From Nocardioides caldifontis (GTDB lineage: Bacteria; Actinomycetota; Actinomycetes; Propionibacteriales; Nocardioidaceae): 64,000 nt of DNA. Numbering within the stretch: the stretch's first letter is position 1; each line of letters begins with the position of its first letter. This document shows positions 32,631-43,487 of this stretch, in pieces. The notes beneath the pieces were generated by a model. That model did not search any database and had not been told where the DNA came from. It saw nothing but the letters and a program-made list of their open reading frames with translations. The stretch lies in NCBI RefSeq assembly GCF_008087345.1, contig NZ_ML701735.1, positions 124,001 through 188,000 of the forward strand. Reading direction: 5' to 3'. Position numbers and translations under genes: made by a program.

Positions 32631-33142
32631 GCGCGCTCCCCCGGGCCACGGTCACCCGGCTCGCACCGGCACAGCCGGCACCGTTCCCCGTGCAGGGCAC
32701 GCTGGCGCTCGAGCTCGAGGCACCGGCCCCCGCACCCCCCGAGACCCCCGAGCTGCGGACCGCCGGGATGCCCCGCGTCGAGCAGGTCAGCGACGCCGAG
32801 GTCCGGGCATGGGCCGCCCGGCTCGCCCAGGCCGTCGTCGAGTGCCTCGCGGGGCGGCGCCCGGTGAGCCAGCTGGTCCGGTGGACCGCCCCTGCGGTGT
32901 ACCGCGACCTCGAGCGAAGGGTCCGGCTGGTCCGCGAGGCCACCGGCGGAAGCTCCGCTGCCCTACGCAGCCCGGCCGACCGGCTGCGCCCCCAGGTACG
33001 CAGCGTCCACGTCTGCCGCCCCTCGGCCACCGCCGCGGAGGTCAGCGTGCACGTCCGTCACGGCGCCCGGTCCCGCGCCGTCGCCCTCCGCATGGAGCGC
33101 CACGGCGACCGGTGGCTCTGCACCGTGCTCCAGTTCGGCTGA
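32627..33142 (+). CDS. DUF6459 / Rv3235-family protein
   Basis: A 171-residue protein with a Pro-rich, disordered N-terminal ~60 residues. A conserved C-terminal domain follows (ARLAQAVVECLAGRRPVSQLVRWTAPAVYRDLERRV ... RLRPQVRSVHVCRPSATAAEVSVHV ... DRWLCTVLQFG). This family is widespread beside secA in actinobacteria, corresponding to Rv3235 of M. tuberculosis. Function is not known. GTG at 32627 overlaps the LysM gene stop. It converges with secA across the repeat-rich 33143-33422 interval. Confidence 0.75.
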   Translation: MSALPRATVTRLAPAQPAPFPVQGTLALELEAPAPAPPETPELRTAGMPRVEQVSDAEVRAWAARLAQAVVECLAGRRPVSQLVRWTAPAVYRDLERRVRLVREATGGSSAALRSPADRLRPQVRSVHVCRPSATAAEVSVHVRHGARSRAVALRMERHGDRWLCTVLQFG

Positions 33143-33146
33143 CCTC

Positions 33147-33411
33147 CGCCACGAGTGGCGGTTCAACGCGTAGGAGTCATCGTTGAACCGCCCCTCCTGG
33201 CGCGCCAGCGTGATGTTGAGCCGCCCCTTGTGGTCTCGCAAGAACGTTGAGGCTCGCGCCGTACGACGAGCTCACCCACGGCACAGCGGCCCACGAGAAG
33301 GAGCAGTCAGCCGATCAGTGTCACCACGTGACACCAATCGGCTGAACGCCCCTCATCCGCGCCACGAAGGGCGGCTCAACACACGACACACGCCACGAGG
33401 GGCGGCTCAAC
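33147..33411. repeat. Cluster of five ~20-base elements in both orientations
   Basis: Consensus GCCACGAGGGGCGGCTCAAC. Plus-strand copies start at 33147, 33360 and 33391; inverted copies lie at 33182-33202 and 33215-33235. A degenerate inverted half copy is at about 33342-33361. Each copy can fold through CGCC/GGCG, and inverted pairs can pair over their whole length. The cluster fills the gap between the converging DUF6459 and secA genes. Its design is like REP/BIME elements, which often act in transcript 3' processing or as scars of REP-associated transposases. Confidence 0.75.
33307..33345. terminator. Long imperfect palindrome between converging genes, possible bidirectional terminator
   Basis: TCAGCCGAT ... 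ATCGGCTGA (9 bases) and GTGTCAC ... GTGACAC (7 bases) are nested around a 3-base loop with a 2-base mismatch between them. It lies 78 bases beyond the secA stop. It has no T-run, so termination would be non-classical; it could instead be a protein-binding site. Confidence 0.4.
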
Positions 33412-33422
33412 ACACAGCAGGG

Positions 33423-36215
<2,793 letters not shown>

Positions 36216-36222
36216 GGCCGCC

Positions 36223-36228
36223 ACTCTA
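36223..36228 (-). promoter_or_regulatory. Predicted -10 element of secA (leaderless)
   Basis: Minus-strand TAGAGT with 7 bases to the GTG at 36215. No convincing -35 hexamer is seen 16-18 bases upstream. The same box at the same distance precedes the phytochrome gene. Confidence 0.5.
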
Positions 36229-36287
36229 CCCAGGCAGCCCGAGCCCCACAGGGCTTGGGACGGCTTGGTCCCGGCCGTCCACGCCGC

Positions 36288-36320
36288 CTTGACGGAGGCT
36301 CAACGGAGGCTCAACGCGAC
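36288..36320 (+). promoter_or_regulatory. Three 11-base-spaced direct repeats, candidate SARP operator
   Basis: Heptamers CTTGACG, CTCAACG and CTCAACG start at 36288, 36299 and 36310, exactly 11 bases apart, 40 bases before the methyltransferase-like gene. Direct heptamer repeats at 11-base spacing next to the -10 region are the known binding pattern of SARP activators, and a SARP gene lies 0.8 kb downstream. A clear -10 box is not visible. Confidence 0.5.
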
Positions 36321-36359
36321 CGCTCTTGACTCGTGCCGTCCCCACGGAAGGAACGAGCC

Positions 36360-37070
36360 ATGAGCACCCTGACCGCCGTCCGGCCCACCCCCGTCGCCTC
36401 ACCTGACCTGCTCGCCCCGCTGGGCGAGGTCCTGGTCAGGTCCGCGAGGGTCGGCGCCGGCGAGACGGTCCTCGACGTCGCGGCCGGAACGAGCAGCGCA
36501 GGTGCCGCCGCCACGGTGCGCGGCGCACGCGTCGCGTCCTGGCGGGTGGACCGCCAGGAGACGGCCCCCTTCGCGGACCGGTCGTTCGACGTCGCGGTGG
36601 CGGGGCCGGGCGCCGTCCTCGCCCCCGACCACCGGCGTACGGTCGACGAGATGGTCCGGGTGACCCGGAGCGGCGGGCGGCTCGCCCTGCTGGGCTGGAC
36701 CCCGCAGGGGTTCATGGGCCAGGTGCTGACCAGCGTCCAGCCGTTCCTCCCGGCCGGGCTCGCCGACGGGGCGTCGCCGGCGCTGTGGGGCGACGCCGAC
36801 CACGTGCTGGCGCTGCTCGGCGACCGGGTGGACCGGGTCGTCCGCGCGCGGCCCGCGCTGCTGGTCGACCGGTTCGCCACCCCCCGCGAGCTGCGGGAAC
36901 ACCTCCGGCACGAGCACGAGCCCACGGCCGCGGCGTACCGCACCGTCGCCGACCAGCCGTCCCGCGTCACCGCGCTCGACCGGCTCCTCGCCGACCTCGC
37001 ACGCGACCACATGTCGTGGGGCGGGCTCCTCGAGTGGGACTACCTCCTGCTCACCGCGCGACGGAGCTGA
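36360..37070 (+). CDS. Class I SAM methyltransferase-like protein with shortened Rossmann core
   Basis: A 236-residue protein resembling the actinobacterial class I methyltransferases that read VLDVAxGTGNxA...: motif I here is VLDVAAGTSSAGAAATVRGARVASWRVD. The post-motif and motif II region, normally about 25-30 residues with an acidic ribose-binding residue, is absent, and the sequence passes directly to TAPFADRSFDVAVAGPGAVLAPDHRRTVDEMVRVTRSGGRLALLGWTP. SAM binding is therefore doubtful. ATG at 36360 has AAGGA upstream. It is preceded by the CTCAACG repeats and followed by the SARP gene. Confidence 0.7.
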   Translation: MSTLTAVRPTPVASPDLLAPLGEVLVRSARVGAGETVLDVAAGTSSAGAAATVRGARVASWRVDRQETAPFADRSFDVAVAGPGAVLAPDHRRTVDEMVRVTRSGGRLALLGWTPQGFMGQVLTSVQPFLPAGLADGASPALWGDADHVLALLGDRVDRVVRARPALLVDRFATPRELREHLRHEHEPTAAAYRTVADQPSRVTALDRLLADLARDHMSWGGLLEWDYLLLTARRS

Positions 37071-37115
37071 CCGGGCCACCCGCCGCGCCGCTACCCCGCC
37101 GAGCGGTCGCGGGGC

Positions 37116-37121
37116 TAGGTT
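37116..37121 (+). promoter_or_regulatory. Predicted -10 element of the SARP gene (leaderless)
   Basis: TAGGTT followed by 7 bases and the GTG at 37129, the same geometry as at secA and the phytochrome gene. No Shine-Dalgarno sequence precedes the start. Confidence 0.5.
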
Positions 37122-37128
37122 GCCGAGC

Positions 37129-40100
37129 GTGGGCGCGCTCGAAGCGGGGCCCCGCTTCCGGATCCTCGGCGCGTTGACGGTGGTCGACGCCGCCGGAGTG
37201 CCGGTGCCGCTCGGCGGGCCGCGCCCCCGCGAGCTCCTCGCGATGCTGCTGCTCCACCCGGGACGGCCGGTCGCCGCGGCCCGGCTGGTCACCGCCCTGT
37301 GGGGCGAGGACGCCGGCGACGGGGCGGCAACCACGCTCCGTACCCACGTCGCGACCGTGCGGCGGGTGCTCGCGGCGGCAGGAGCGGACGGGACGCTGAC
37401 CACCTCGGCCGGCGGCTACGCGCTCGCGCTCGACCAGGAGGCGCTCGACGCCGAGCTGTTCGAGCGGCTGGTGCACTCGGGCCAGGAGGCCCTCGCCCTG
37501 GGCGACCCCGAGCGCGCGGCCACCCTCCTCGGTCGGGCCCTCGACCTCTGGCGCGGGGAGCCGCTCGCCGACCTGGGCCCTCCGGAGTTCGCCACCGCGG
37601 CCGTCGCCCGGCTCGAGGAGCTCCGGGCGGTCGCCGAGGAGACCGCGGCGACGGCGGCCCTCGCCCTCGGCCGGCACCAGGAGGTGACCGGCAGGCTCCG
37701 GGGGCTGGTGGCCGAGCACCCGTTCCGGGAGCGGTTCTCGGCTCTGCTGGTCCTGGCGCTGTACCGGTCCGGGCGCCAGGCGGAGGCGCTCGAGGTCTGC
37801 GCCACCACCCGCCGCCGGCTGGCCGACGAGCTCGGTCTCGACCCCGGGCCGGAGCTGCAGGAGCTGGAGCGCGCCGTGCTGCGGCAGGACCCGTCGCTCG
37901 GCGCCCCCCGTGCCGTCGCACCGGCGGCCGCGCCGGTCCAGGATCCCGGGGACGCCGTCCTCGACGCGCTCCGACGCACGCCGCTCGTCGGTCGCGAGGC
38001 CGAGCTCGGCCGAGCCCTGCAGGTCTGGCGGGACGCGTGCGCCGGCGGCCGGGAGCTGCTCCTCGTCAGCGGCCCTCCGGGAGCGGGCAAGTCCAGGCTG
38101 GTCGCCGAGGTTGCCCACGCCGCGTCGCGTGACGGCGCCACCGTGCTGGTAGGGCGGTGCGAGGAGGGCGCGCCGTACACCGCCTCGGGCTCCGCCGTGG
38201 CGAGCAGCCGGCGTGCGCAGGAGCTGTTGGCGTCCGCTCCCCCCGAGGCGGGCCAGGGCCCCACCGCGCTCCCGTGGTTGCTGGCCGCGCTGGCGGCCGA
38301 GCGTCCGGTGCTCGTCGTCGTGGAGGACGCCGAGCGGATCGACGGCGGCGACTCGTCGCTGCTCCGGACGGCGGTGACGAGGTTGCCGGCCAGGGCGCTG
38401 CTCGTCCTCTGCTACCGCGACCCCCCGGGGAGCCGGCACGGCCCGTTGGCCGACGTGCTCGTGCACCCTCGGGCGGCGACCGCGCAGCGGCTCTCCCCCA
38501 CTCCTCTCGGCCCGACCGACCTCGCTGCGCTCGTCCGCGCCGTGCACCCCGGCGTCACGCGGGTGCCGGAGCGGCTCGTCGCCGGGCTGCAGGAGCAGAC
38601 CGGCGGCAACCCGTTCTTCGCCTCCGAGCTGCTCCGCGACCTCGACCCCGCCGACGTCGTCGCCGGCCACCTCGGCCCCCGGCTCCCGGCCGGCGTCCGG
38701 GACGTGCTGCGCCACCGGCTCCGCGGGCTGCCGGAGTCCACCCGGGAGTCACTGTCGGTCGCCGCGGTGCTCGGGCGCGAGGTCGAGCTCGACCGGCTCG
38801 GCGCGCTGCTCGACCGCTCCGAGGAGGAGGTGGTGGAGGCGCTCGAGGCGGCGCTCGCCGCCGGCTTCGTCGTGGAGAGCGGCTCGTCGTGGGCCGGCGG
38901 CTACGCCTTCCCCCACGAGCTGGTGCGCGAGGCGGTGCACGACGAGGTCCCCGCACCGCGCCGCCGGCGGCTGCACCTGCGGGTCGCCGGGGCGCTGCTC
39001 GAGGGCGCACCCACGGACGCGGACGTCATCGCGGCGGCAGGTCACGTCACGGCCGCGGGGCCGGCGGCCGACCCCGACGAGGCGGCGGAGCTGCTGGGCC
39101 GGGCGGCGCGGCTGGCGGCGGCGGGCTTCGGCTACGAGGAGGCGGTCCGGCTCGCGGAGGCGAGGCTGCCGCTGCTCGCGCGGACGAGGCCGGCCCGCGA
39201 GCAGGCGGACGCCGAGGTCGAGGTGGCGCGGCTGCGGATGCGGTCGGGCCGAGGGTACGGCCGGACGGTCGAGCTGCTGGAGCAGGCGTTGGCGACGTAC
39301 CTCTCCCTCGGCGACACCGAAGCCGCCGGCCGGGTGCAGAGCTGGCTCGGTGGCGCGCTGTCCGTGCCGCACCAGGGGATGGACGTGACCCGGTCGCTGG
39401 AGCACTTCGATGCGGCCGAGCGGCTCCTCGCCCACCCCGACGACGCCCCGCACCTGCACCGCGGCCGCATGGGGGCCGCGATGCTCGCCCTCGACACCGG
39501 TGTCCTCGGCGCCTCCGCCGAGCGGTGCGCCGCCCTCGCGCGCGGCTCCGGCCGCACCGACCTCGCGGCGGCCGCAGGGTGGGGCCGGGGGTGGCACGCC
39601 CTCGACCTCGGGCACCCGGAGGAGGCGCTGGCCCGCCTCGAGGAGACCTGGGCCGCCGTCCGCGACCTCGGCGACCCCGCACCCGGCTGGCCCGTGGCCA
39701 ACGCGGCCGCCCTGGTCTGCACGGTCTACCTCGGCGACCCGTCGCAAGGACGCTCCTGGTGCCGCCGCGCCCTCGGCCAGCCACGTCTCGAGGCCCTCGA
39801 GCACCCGCACCACGCCCTCGTCGACCAGCTCGTCCTCGCCCTCGCCGAGACCGGGGAGCTCGACGCCGCTGCCCGGGCCGCGGAGGCGCTGCCCGCCGAC
39901 GCCGTCGGACGGCGGCTGGTCCGGTTCCTCCAGGGCGAGCGGGAGGAGGCCGCCGCCGACTGGCAGGCGGCCCTCGAGCGCGACCTCGCCACCGGCGACC
40001 GCCACGACGCCGTGCTCAACGCCCGCTGGCTCGGCGAGGCACTGCACGCCCTCGGTGACGACCGCCGCGCGGTGCAGGTGCTCGGCGACGCCCTCGAGGT

Positions 40101-40419
40101 GGCGGTGGCCGCCCCGCAGCTCCCGAGCGAGCTCTGGCTGCGCGCCCGGCTGGCGTGCCTCTCGGCGGACGGCGCCGCCGACCACCTGGCCCGCTGCGAG
40201 GAGCTGGTGCGGCAGGCGGACTGGCGCGGGCTGGCCGGCGAGGTGCAGCTCGCCCGCGCCGCCGCCGCGCTCCGCTCGGGTGACTCCTCGGCAGCGGAAC
40301 GGGCGGCGACGGAGGCAGTGGCCACGTTCACCGCGTACCGGCTGCCGTGGCGCCGCGCGGAGGCGCTGCGGCTGCGGGCCGGGCTCAACGGGACCTCAAC
40401 GGGCGACGTCCACGGTTGA
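37129..40419 (+). CDS. SARP/AfsR-family transcriptional activator with AAA ATPase and TPR-like region
   Basis: A 1096-residue regulator. Residues about 10-100 are an OmpR-type winged helix (FRILGALTVVDAAGVPVPLGGPRPRELLAMLLL...). About 105-250 is the bacterial transcriptional activation domain (FERLVHSGQEALALGDPERAATLLGRALDLWRGEPLADL). A P-loop ATPase follows with GPPGAGKS (about 315-322) and the Walker B region VLVVVEDAERIDGG. The last ~450 residues are Ala/Leu-rich helical repeats, TPR-like. This layout equals AfsR-type/LAL-hybrid activators that bind direct repeats and recruit RNA polymerase. GTG 37129 is chosen over the TTG at 37120, which overlaps the -10 box. Likely targets are the adjacent genes carrying CTCAACG repeats. 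Confidence 0.85.
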   Translation: MGALEAGPRFRILGALTVVDAAGVPVPLGGPRPRELLAMLLLHPGRPVAAARLVTALWGEDAGDGAATTLRTHVATVRRVLAAAGADGTLTTSAGGYALALDQEALDAELFERLVHSGQEALALGDPERAATLLGRALDLWRGEPLADLGPPEFATAAVARLEELRAVAEETAATAALALGRHQEVTGRLRGLVAEHPFRERFSALLVLALYRSGRQAEALEVCATTRRRLADELGLDPGPELQELERAVLRQDPSLGAPRAVAPAAAPVQDPGDAVLDALRRTPLVGREAELGRALQVWRDACAGGRELLLVSGPPGAGKSRLVAEVAHAASRDGATVLVGRCEEGAPYTASGSAVASSRRAQELLASAPPEAGQGPTALPWLLAALAAERPVLVVVEDAERIDGGDSSLLRTAVTRLPARALLVLCYRDPPGSRHGPLADVLVHPRAATAQRLSPTPLGPTDLAALVRAVHPGVTRVPERLVAGLQEQTGGNPFFASELLRDLDPADVVAGHLGPRLPAGVRDVLRHRLRGLPESTRESLSVAAVLGREVELDRLGALLDRSEEEVVEALEAALAAGFVVESGSSWAGGYAFPHELVREAVHDEVPAPRRRRLHLRVAGALLEGAPTDADVIAAAGHVTAAGPAADPDEAAELLGRAARLAAAGFGYEEAVRLAEARLPLLARTRPAREQADAEVEVARLRMRSGRGYGRTVELLEQALATYLSLGDTEAAGRVQSWLGGALSVPHQGMDVTRSLEHFDAAERLLAHPDDAPHLHRGRMGAAMLALDTGVLGASAERCAALARGSGRTDLAAAAGWGRGWHALDLGHPEEALARLEETWAAVRDLGDPAPGWPVANAAALVCTVYLGDPSQGRSWCRRALGQPRLEALEHPHHALVDQLVLALAETGELDAAARAAEALPADAVGRRLVRFLQGEREEAAADWQAALERDLATGDRHDAVLNARWLGEALHALGDDRRAVQVLGDALEVAVAAPQLPSELWLRARLACLSADGAADHLARCEELVRQADWRGLAGEVQLARAAAALRSGDSSAAERAATEAVATFTAYRLPWRRAEALRLRAGLNGTSTGDVHG
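40384..40402 (+). promoter_or_regulatory. Two 11-base-spaced CTCAACG repeats before the FAD monooxygenase gene
   Basis: CTCAACGGG starts at 40384 and again at 40395, 11 bases apart, and an inverted CGGTTGAG lies at 40413-40420, just before the ATG at 40423. The heptamer and spacing equal those at 36299/36310. They lie inside the last codons of the SARP gene, so coincidence through coding is possible. Confidence 0.45.
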
Positions 40420-40422
40420 GCG

Positions 40423-42324
40423 ATGGACGCGAACCCCTCCCCCCTCTTCGACGCCGTCGTGGTCGGCGCCCGCGTCGGCGGAGCGACCCTCGCGACCCGG
40501 CTGGCCCGTGCCGGCTGGCGGGTGGCGCTCGTGGACCGCGCGACCTTCCCGAGCGACACCACCTCGACCCACGTGGTCTTCCCCGACGGCCTGACGCTCC
40601 TCGACGAGCTCGGCGCGCTCGACCGGCTGGCCGAGCGCCACGTCCTCGTCCCCGCGACCTACTCCTGGCGCGTGCTCGGCCACGAGGTCGCCGGCAGCTT
40701 CACCCCCGTGGGCGGCCACGACCGGTGCCTGTGCGTGCGACGGGTGACCCTCGACGCGGTGCTGGTCGAGCTCGCCGTCGAGGCCGGCGCCACCCTGCTC
40801 GCGGGGCGCAGCGTGACCGGGCTGCTCGGCGCCGGCACCCCCGAGGAGCCGGCTCGGGGCGTCGTCCTCGCCGACGGTCGGCAGCTGACCGCGCGCTGGG
40901 TCGTCGGCGCCGACGGGTACCGGTCGACCGTCGCCCGGCTCATCGGGCTCCCCCGGACCGAGGAGCGTCGCGGCGAGCTGGCGATGCTCGTCGGCTACTG
41001 GCGCGGGCTGCCGCCGTCCGACTGCGCCCGCTTCGACATGCACGAACGGGCCGGGCTGATGGCTGCACCCTGCGAGGACGGGCTGCACCTGCTCACGGTC
41101 GCCGGTCCGCCCGAGCTGGTGCGGGGCACCGCCGCCGAGGTCGAGGAGCGCTACCGCACCGCGCTCCAGGGGTTCCCCGCGGTCCTCAACCCCCGGCTGC
41201 TCGCCACCGCCGAGCTGGTCTCCCCAGTCGTCCGCGCGCCCGAGACCATGATGCGCGGCTTCTTCCGCCGAGCCGCCGGCCCCGGCTGGGCGCTCGTGGG
41301 AGACGCCGGCCACGTCAAGCACCCGACCACCGGGCAGGGCATCGGCGACGCGCTCGCGCAGGCCGAGCACGTCGCCGCGTCGCTGGTCGCGCACGGCTCC
41401 CTCGACGGCTACCAGGAGTGGCGCGACCGCCGGTCGCTCGAACCCTTCGAGTTCTCCTTCCGGTCGGCCCGGCTTCCCGGTCGCCGCCTCGCCCCGACGT
41501 ACGCCGGGCTCGCGGCCGACCCCGTCGCGACCCAGCAGTTCCTCGACACCTTCACCCGGCGCACCCGCGTCCGCGACGTGCTCACCCCCGCCCGGAGCGC
41601 GCGGTGGCGGGCCGCCGCGGCCTACGAGGACGGCGTCCGCCGTGTGCTCGACCTGCTCGACTCCGCGGACCCGGCGGTGATGGGCAGCCGCGTCCCGGCG
41701 TGCCCGGAGTGGACCGTCCACGACCTGGTGGCCCACCTCGTCGGCGGGGCCGCGGACGCCCGCCGCGGCGCGTACTTCGCCGAGGCGCTGGACGCCCCGG
41801 ACGACCCGGCCGCCGCGGCCCGGCGCGAGGAGTGGACCGCAGGCCACGTCGCCACGCGTCGGGCCCTGACCACCGACGCGCTGCTCGCCGAGCTCCAGCG
41901 CCACGGGGACGCCCTGGTCTGCGCGCTGCGCCGGGGCGACCCTGAGGCGTGCGACGTGCCGGAGTGGCTGGTCGGCGCGCCGGTCGCCGACCTGGCGGTG
42001 CACCTCGACGACCTCCGCGATGCCCTCGGCGCACCACCCGAGGACGCGCCGGTGACCCGGGCCGGCTTCGCCCTCTACCGCGCCTGGCTGGGAGCGCGGG
42101 TGGCCGGGCACGGCCTGGCGCCGCTGCGGCTCGTCGCCGGCGGGCGGGAGTGGCTCCTCGGCGGTGAGGGGGCTCCCGGCGCGACCCTGCACGGCGATCC
42201 GCAGCCGCTGTTCCGGGCGATCACCGGCCGGCGGACCCTCGAGGAGATCACGGCGATGAGGTGGACCGGCGACGGTGAGCCCTACCTCCGGGTGCTCTCG
42301 CCCTACCCTTTCGCGAGCGCGTGA
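40423..42324 (+). CDS. FAD-dependent monooxygenase fused to a mycothiol-type maleylpyruvate isomerase (MDMPI) domain
   Basis: A 633-residue two-domain protein. The N-terminal ~400 residues form a PHBH-fold flavoprotein: dinucleotide motif GARVGGATLATRLARAGWRVALVD (about 15-38), GADGYRSTVARLIG, and GDAGHVKHPTTGQGIGDAL for flavin ribityl/phosphate contacts. From about 405 a DinB-like MDMPI domain begins: VRRVLDLLDSADPAVMGSRVPACPEWTVHDLVAHLVGG, with His in HDLVAHL and later DLAVHLDDL as likely metal ligands, and a C-terminal SCP2-like part. Such domains isomerise or bind thiol adducts with mycothiol. The substrate is unknown; aromatic oxidation followed by isomerisation is a possibility. Starts 3 bases after the SARP stop. 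The 3' end overlaps the convergent alkX-type gene by 22 bases. Confidence 0.8.
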   Translation: MDANPSPLFDAVVVGARVGGATLATRLARAGWRVALVDRATFPSDTTSTHVVFPDGLTLLDELGALDRLAERHVLVPATYSWRVLGHEVAGSFTPVGGHDRCLCVRRVTLDAVLVELAVEAGATLLAGRSVTGLLGAGTPEEPARGVVLADGRQLTARWVVGADGYRSTVARLIGLPRTEERRGELAMLVGYWRGLPPSDCARFDMHERAGLMAAPCEDGLHLLTVAGPPELVRGTAAEVEERYRTALQGFPAVLNPRLLATAELVSPVVRAPETMMRGFFRRAAGPGWALVGDAGHVKHPTTGQGIGDALAQAEHVAASLVAHGSLDGYQEWRDRRSLEPFEFSFRSARLPGRRLAPTYAGLAADPVATQQFLDTFTRRTRVRDVLTPARSARWRAAAAYEDGVRRVLDLLDSADPAVMGSRVPACPEWTVHDLVAHLVGGAADARRGAYFAEALDAPDDPAAAARREEWTAGHVATRRALTTDALLAELQRHGDALVCALRRGDPEACDVPEWLVGAPVADLAVHLDDLRDALGAPPEDAPVTRAGFALYRAWLGARVAGHGLAPLRLVAGGREWLLGGEGAPGATLHGDPQPLFRAITGRRTLEEITAMRWTGDGEPYLRVLSPYPFASA

Positions 42325-43487
42325 GCCAGGTCGCCCCGGGGCTCGACGACCACCCGGTCGAGCCCGAGCCAGGAGGCCAGCTCGTCGAGGACCCCCGCGA
42401 GCCGCTCCGCGGTCTCGGGCGGCGCGTGCTCCTCCGCGTACGCCGCCTTGACCAGCAGCGTGGCCGAGGCGCGGTCGGCCTTGAGGTCGACCCGGCCGAC
42501 GAGCCGGTCGCCGAGGAGGAACGGCAGCACGTAGTAGCCGTGCACCCGCTTCGGGGCCGGGACGTAGATCTCGATGCGGTAGCGGAACCCGAACATCGCC
42601 TCGGTCCGCGCCCGCTCCCACACGACCGGGTCGAACGGGCTGAGCAGCGTGCACGCCTCGACCCGGCGCGGCAGCGCCGCGTCTCGGTGGAGGTACGCCG
42701 GACGCCCCCACCCCTCGACCGTCACCGGCACCAGCTCGCCGTCCTCGACGAGGCTGTCGATCGCCGGGGTCGTGAGCTGGGGCGACATCCGGAAGTAGTC
42801 ACGCAGCGACGCGGCCGTGGCGACGCCGTGCGACCGTGCGGCCCGGCGGACCAGCTCCCGGGCGGCCTCCTCGACGGTCGGCTCGGGCGCCTCGAGGTGC
42901 TCGCGCGGGACCACGCGCTCGGGCAGGTCGTAGAGCCGCTCGAACTGCTGGGTCCGGCCGGCGACCGCGACCTCGCCGGCGAGGAAGAGGTACTCCAAGG
43001 TCTGCTTCGTCGCCGACCAGTTCCACCCCCAGTCGGTGCGCGTCCGCGGCAGCCCGTCGTCGAGCGACCGGGCCGTGGAGGCGCCGCGCTCGGCGATCTC
43101 CGCCAGCAGCGAGTCCGCGAGCCGGCGGTTCGTCGGGAGCCCGACCCACTCGTGGCCCTCGTCGCGGTAGCGGCGCATCCGGTGGCGCATCACCGGCCAC
43201 AGGTCGACCGGCATGAACGCGGCGACGTGCGCCCAGTACTCCACCATCCGCCGCGGGCGCTCCTCCGCGGCCCGGCGCAGCAGGTCGACGTCGTAGCTGC
43301 CGGTGCGTGACCACACCGGCATGTAGTGCGCCCGCTGGAGGACGTTGACGGAGTCGATCTGGAGCACCGAGGTGCGGCGCAGGGCACGGACCAGGGTGCG
43401 CATCGTCGGCACCGCGTGGCGCGGGTCGCGGAACCCCTGGGCCGCCAGCGCGATGCGACGGGCCTGAGCCCCGGAGAGCGAGCTCAC
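42303..43487 (-). CDS. AlkX/YcaQ-type winged-helix DNA glycosylase
   Basis: A 394-residue member of the HTH_42 family (YcaQ/AlkX, AlkZ), DNA glycosylases that unhook interstrand crosslinks or alkylated bases. The catalytic QxD motif is present as LQIDSVNVLQRAHYMPVWSR (Gln about 43, Asp about 45), the AlkX type rather than QxQ of AlkZ. Three winged-helix modules (ARRIALAAQGF; RSHGVATAASLRDYFRM; VEGWGRPAYL) are visible. The GTG at 43487 overlaps the response-regulator stop by 4 bases. AlkZ-type enzymes sometimes protect producers of DNA-alkylating metabolites, but AlkX-type ones are also housekeeping. Confidence 0.85.
   Translation of the reverse strand: MSSLSGAQARRIALAAQGFRDPRHAVPTMRTLVRALRRTSVLQIDSVNVLQRAHYMPVWSRTGSYDVDLLRRAAEERPRRMVEYWAHVAAFMPVDLWPVMRHRMRRYRDEGHEWVGLPTNRRLADSLLAEIAERGASTARSLDDGLPRTRTDWGWNWSATKQTLEYLFLAGEVAVAGRTQQFERLYDLPERVVPREHLEAPEPTVEEAARELVRRAARSHGVATAASLRDYFRMSPQLTTPAIDSLVEDGELVPVTVEGWGRPAYLHRDAALPRRVEACTLLSPFDPVVWERARTEAMFGFRYRIEIYVPAPKRVHGYYVLPFLLGDRLVGRVDLKADRASATLLVKAAYAEEHAPPETAERLAGVLDELASWLGLDRVVVEPRGDLAHALAKG

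Noticed and set aside
36251-36269. GGCTTGG direct repeat upstream of the methyltransferase-like gene
   Set aside because: Two copies only, 10 bases apart, G/C-rich and next to the secA promoter; no matching copies near the second CTCAACG site.
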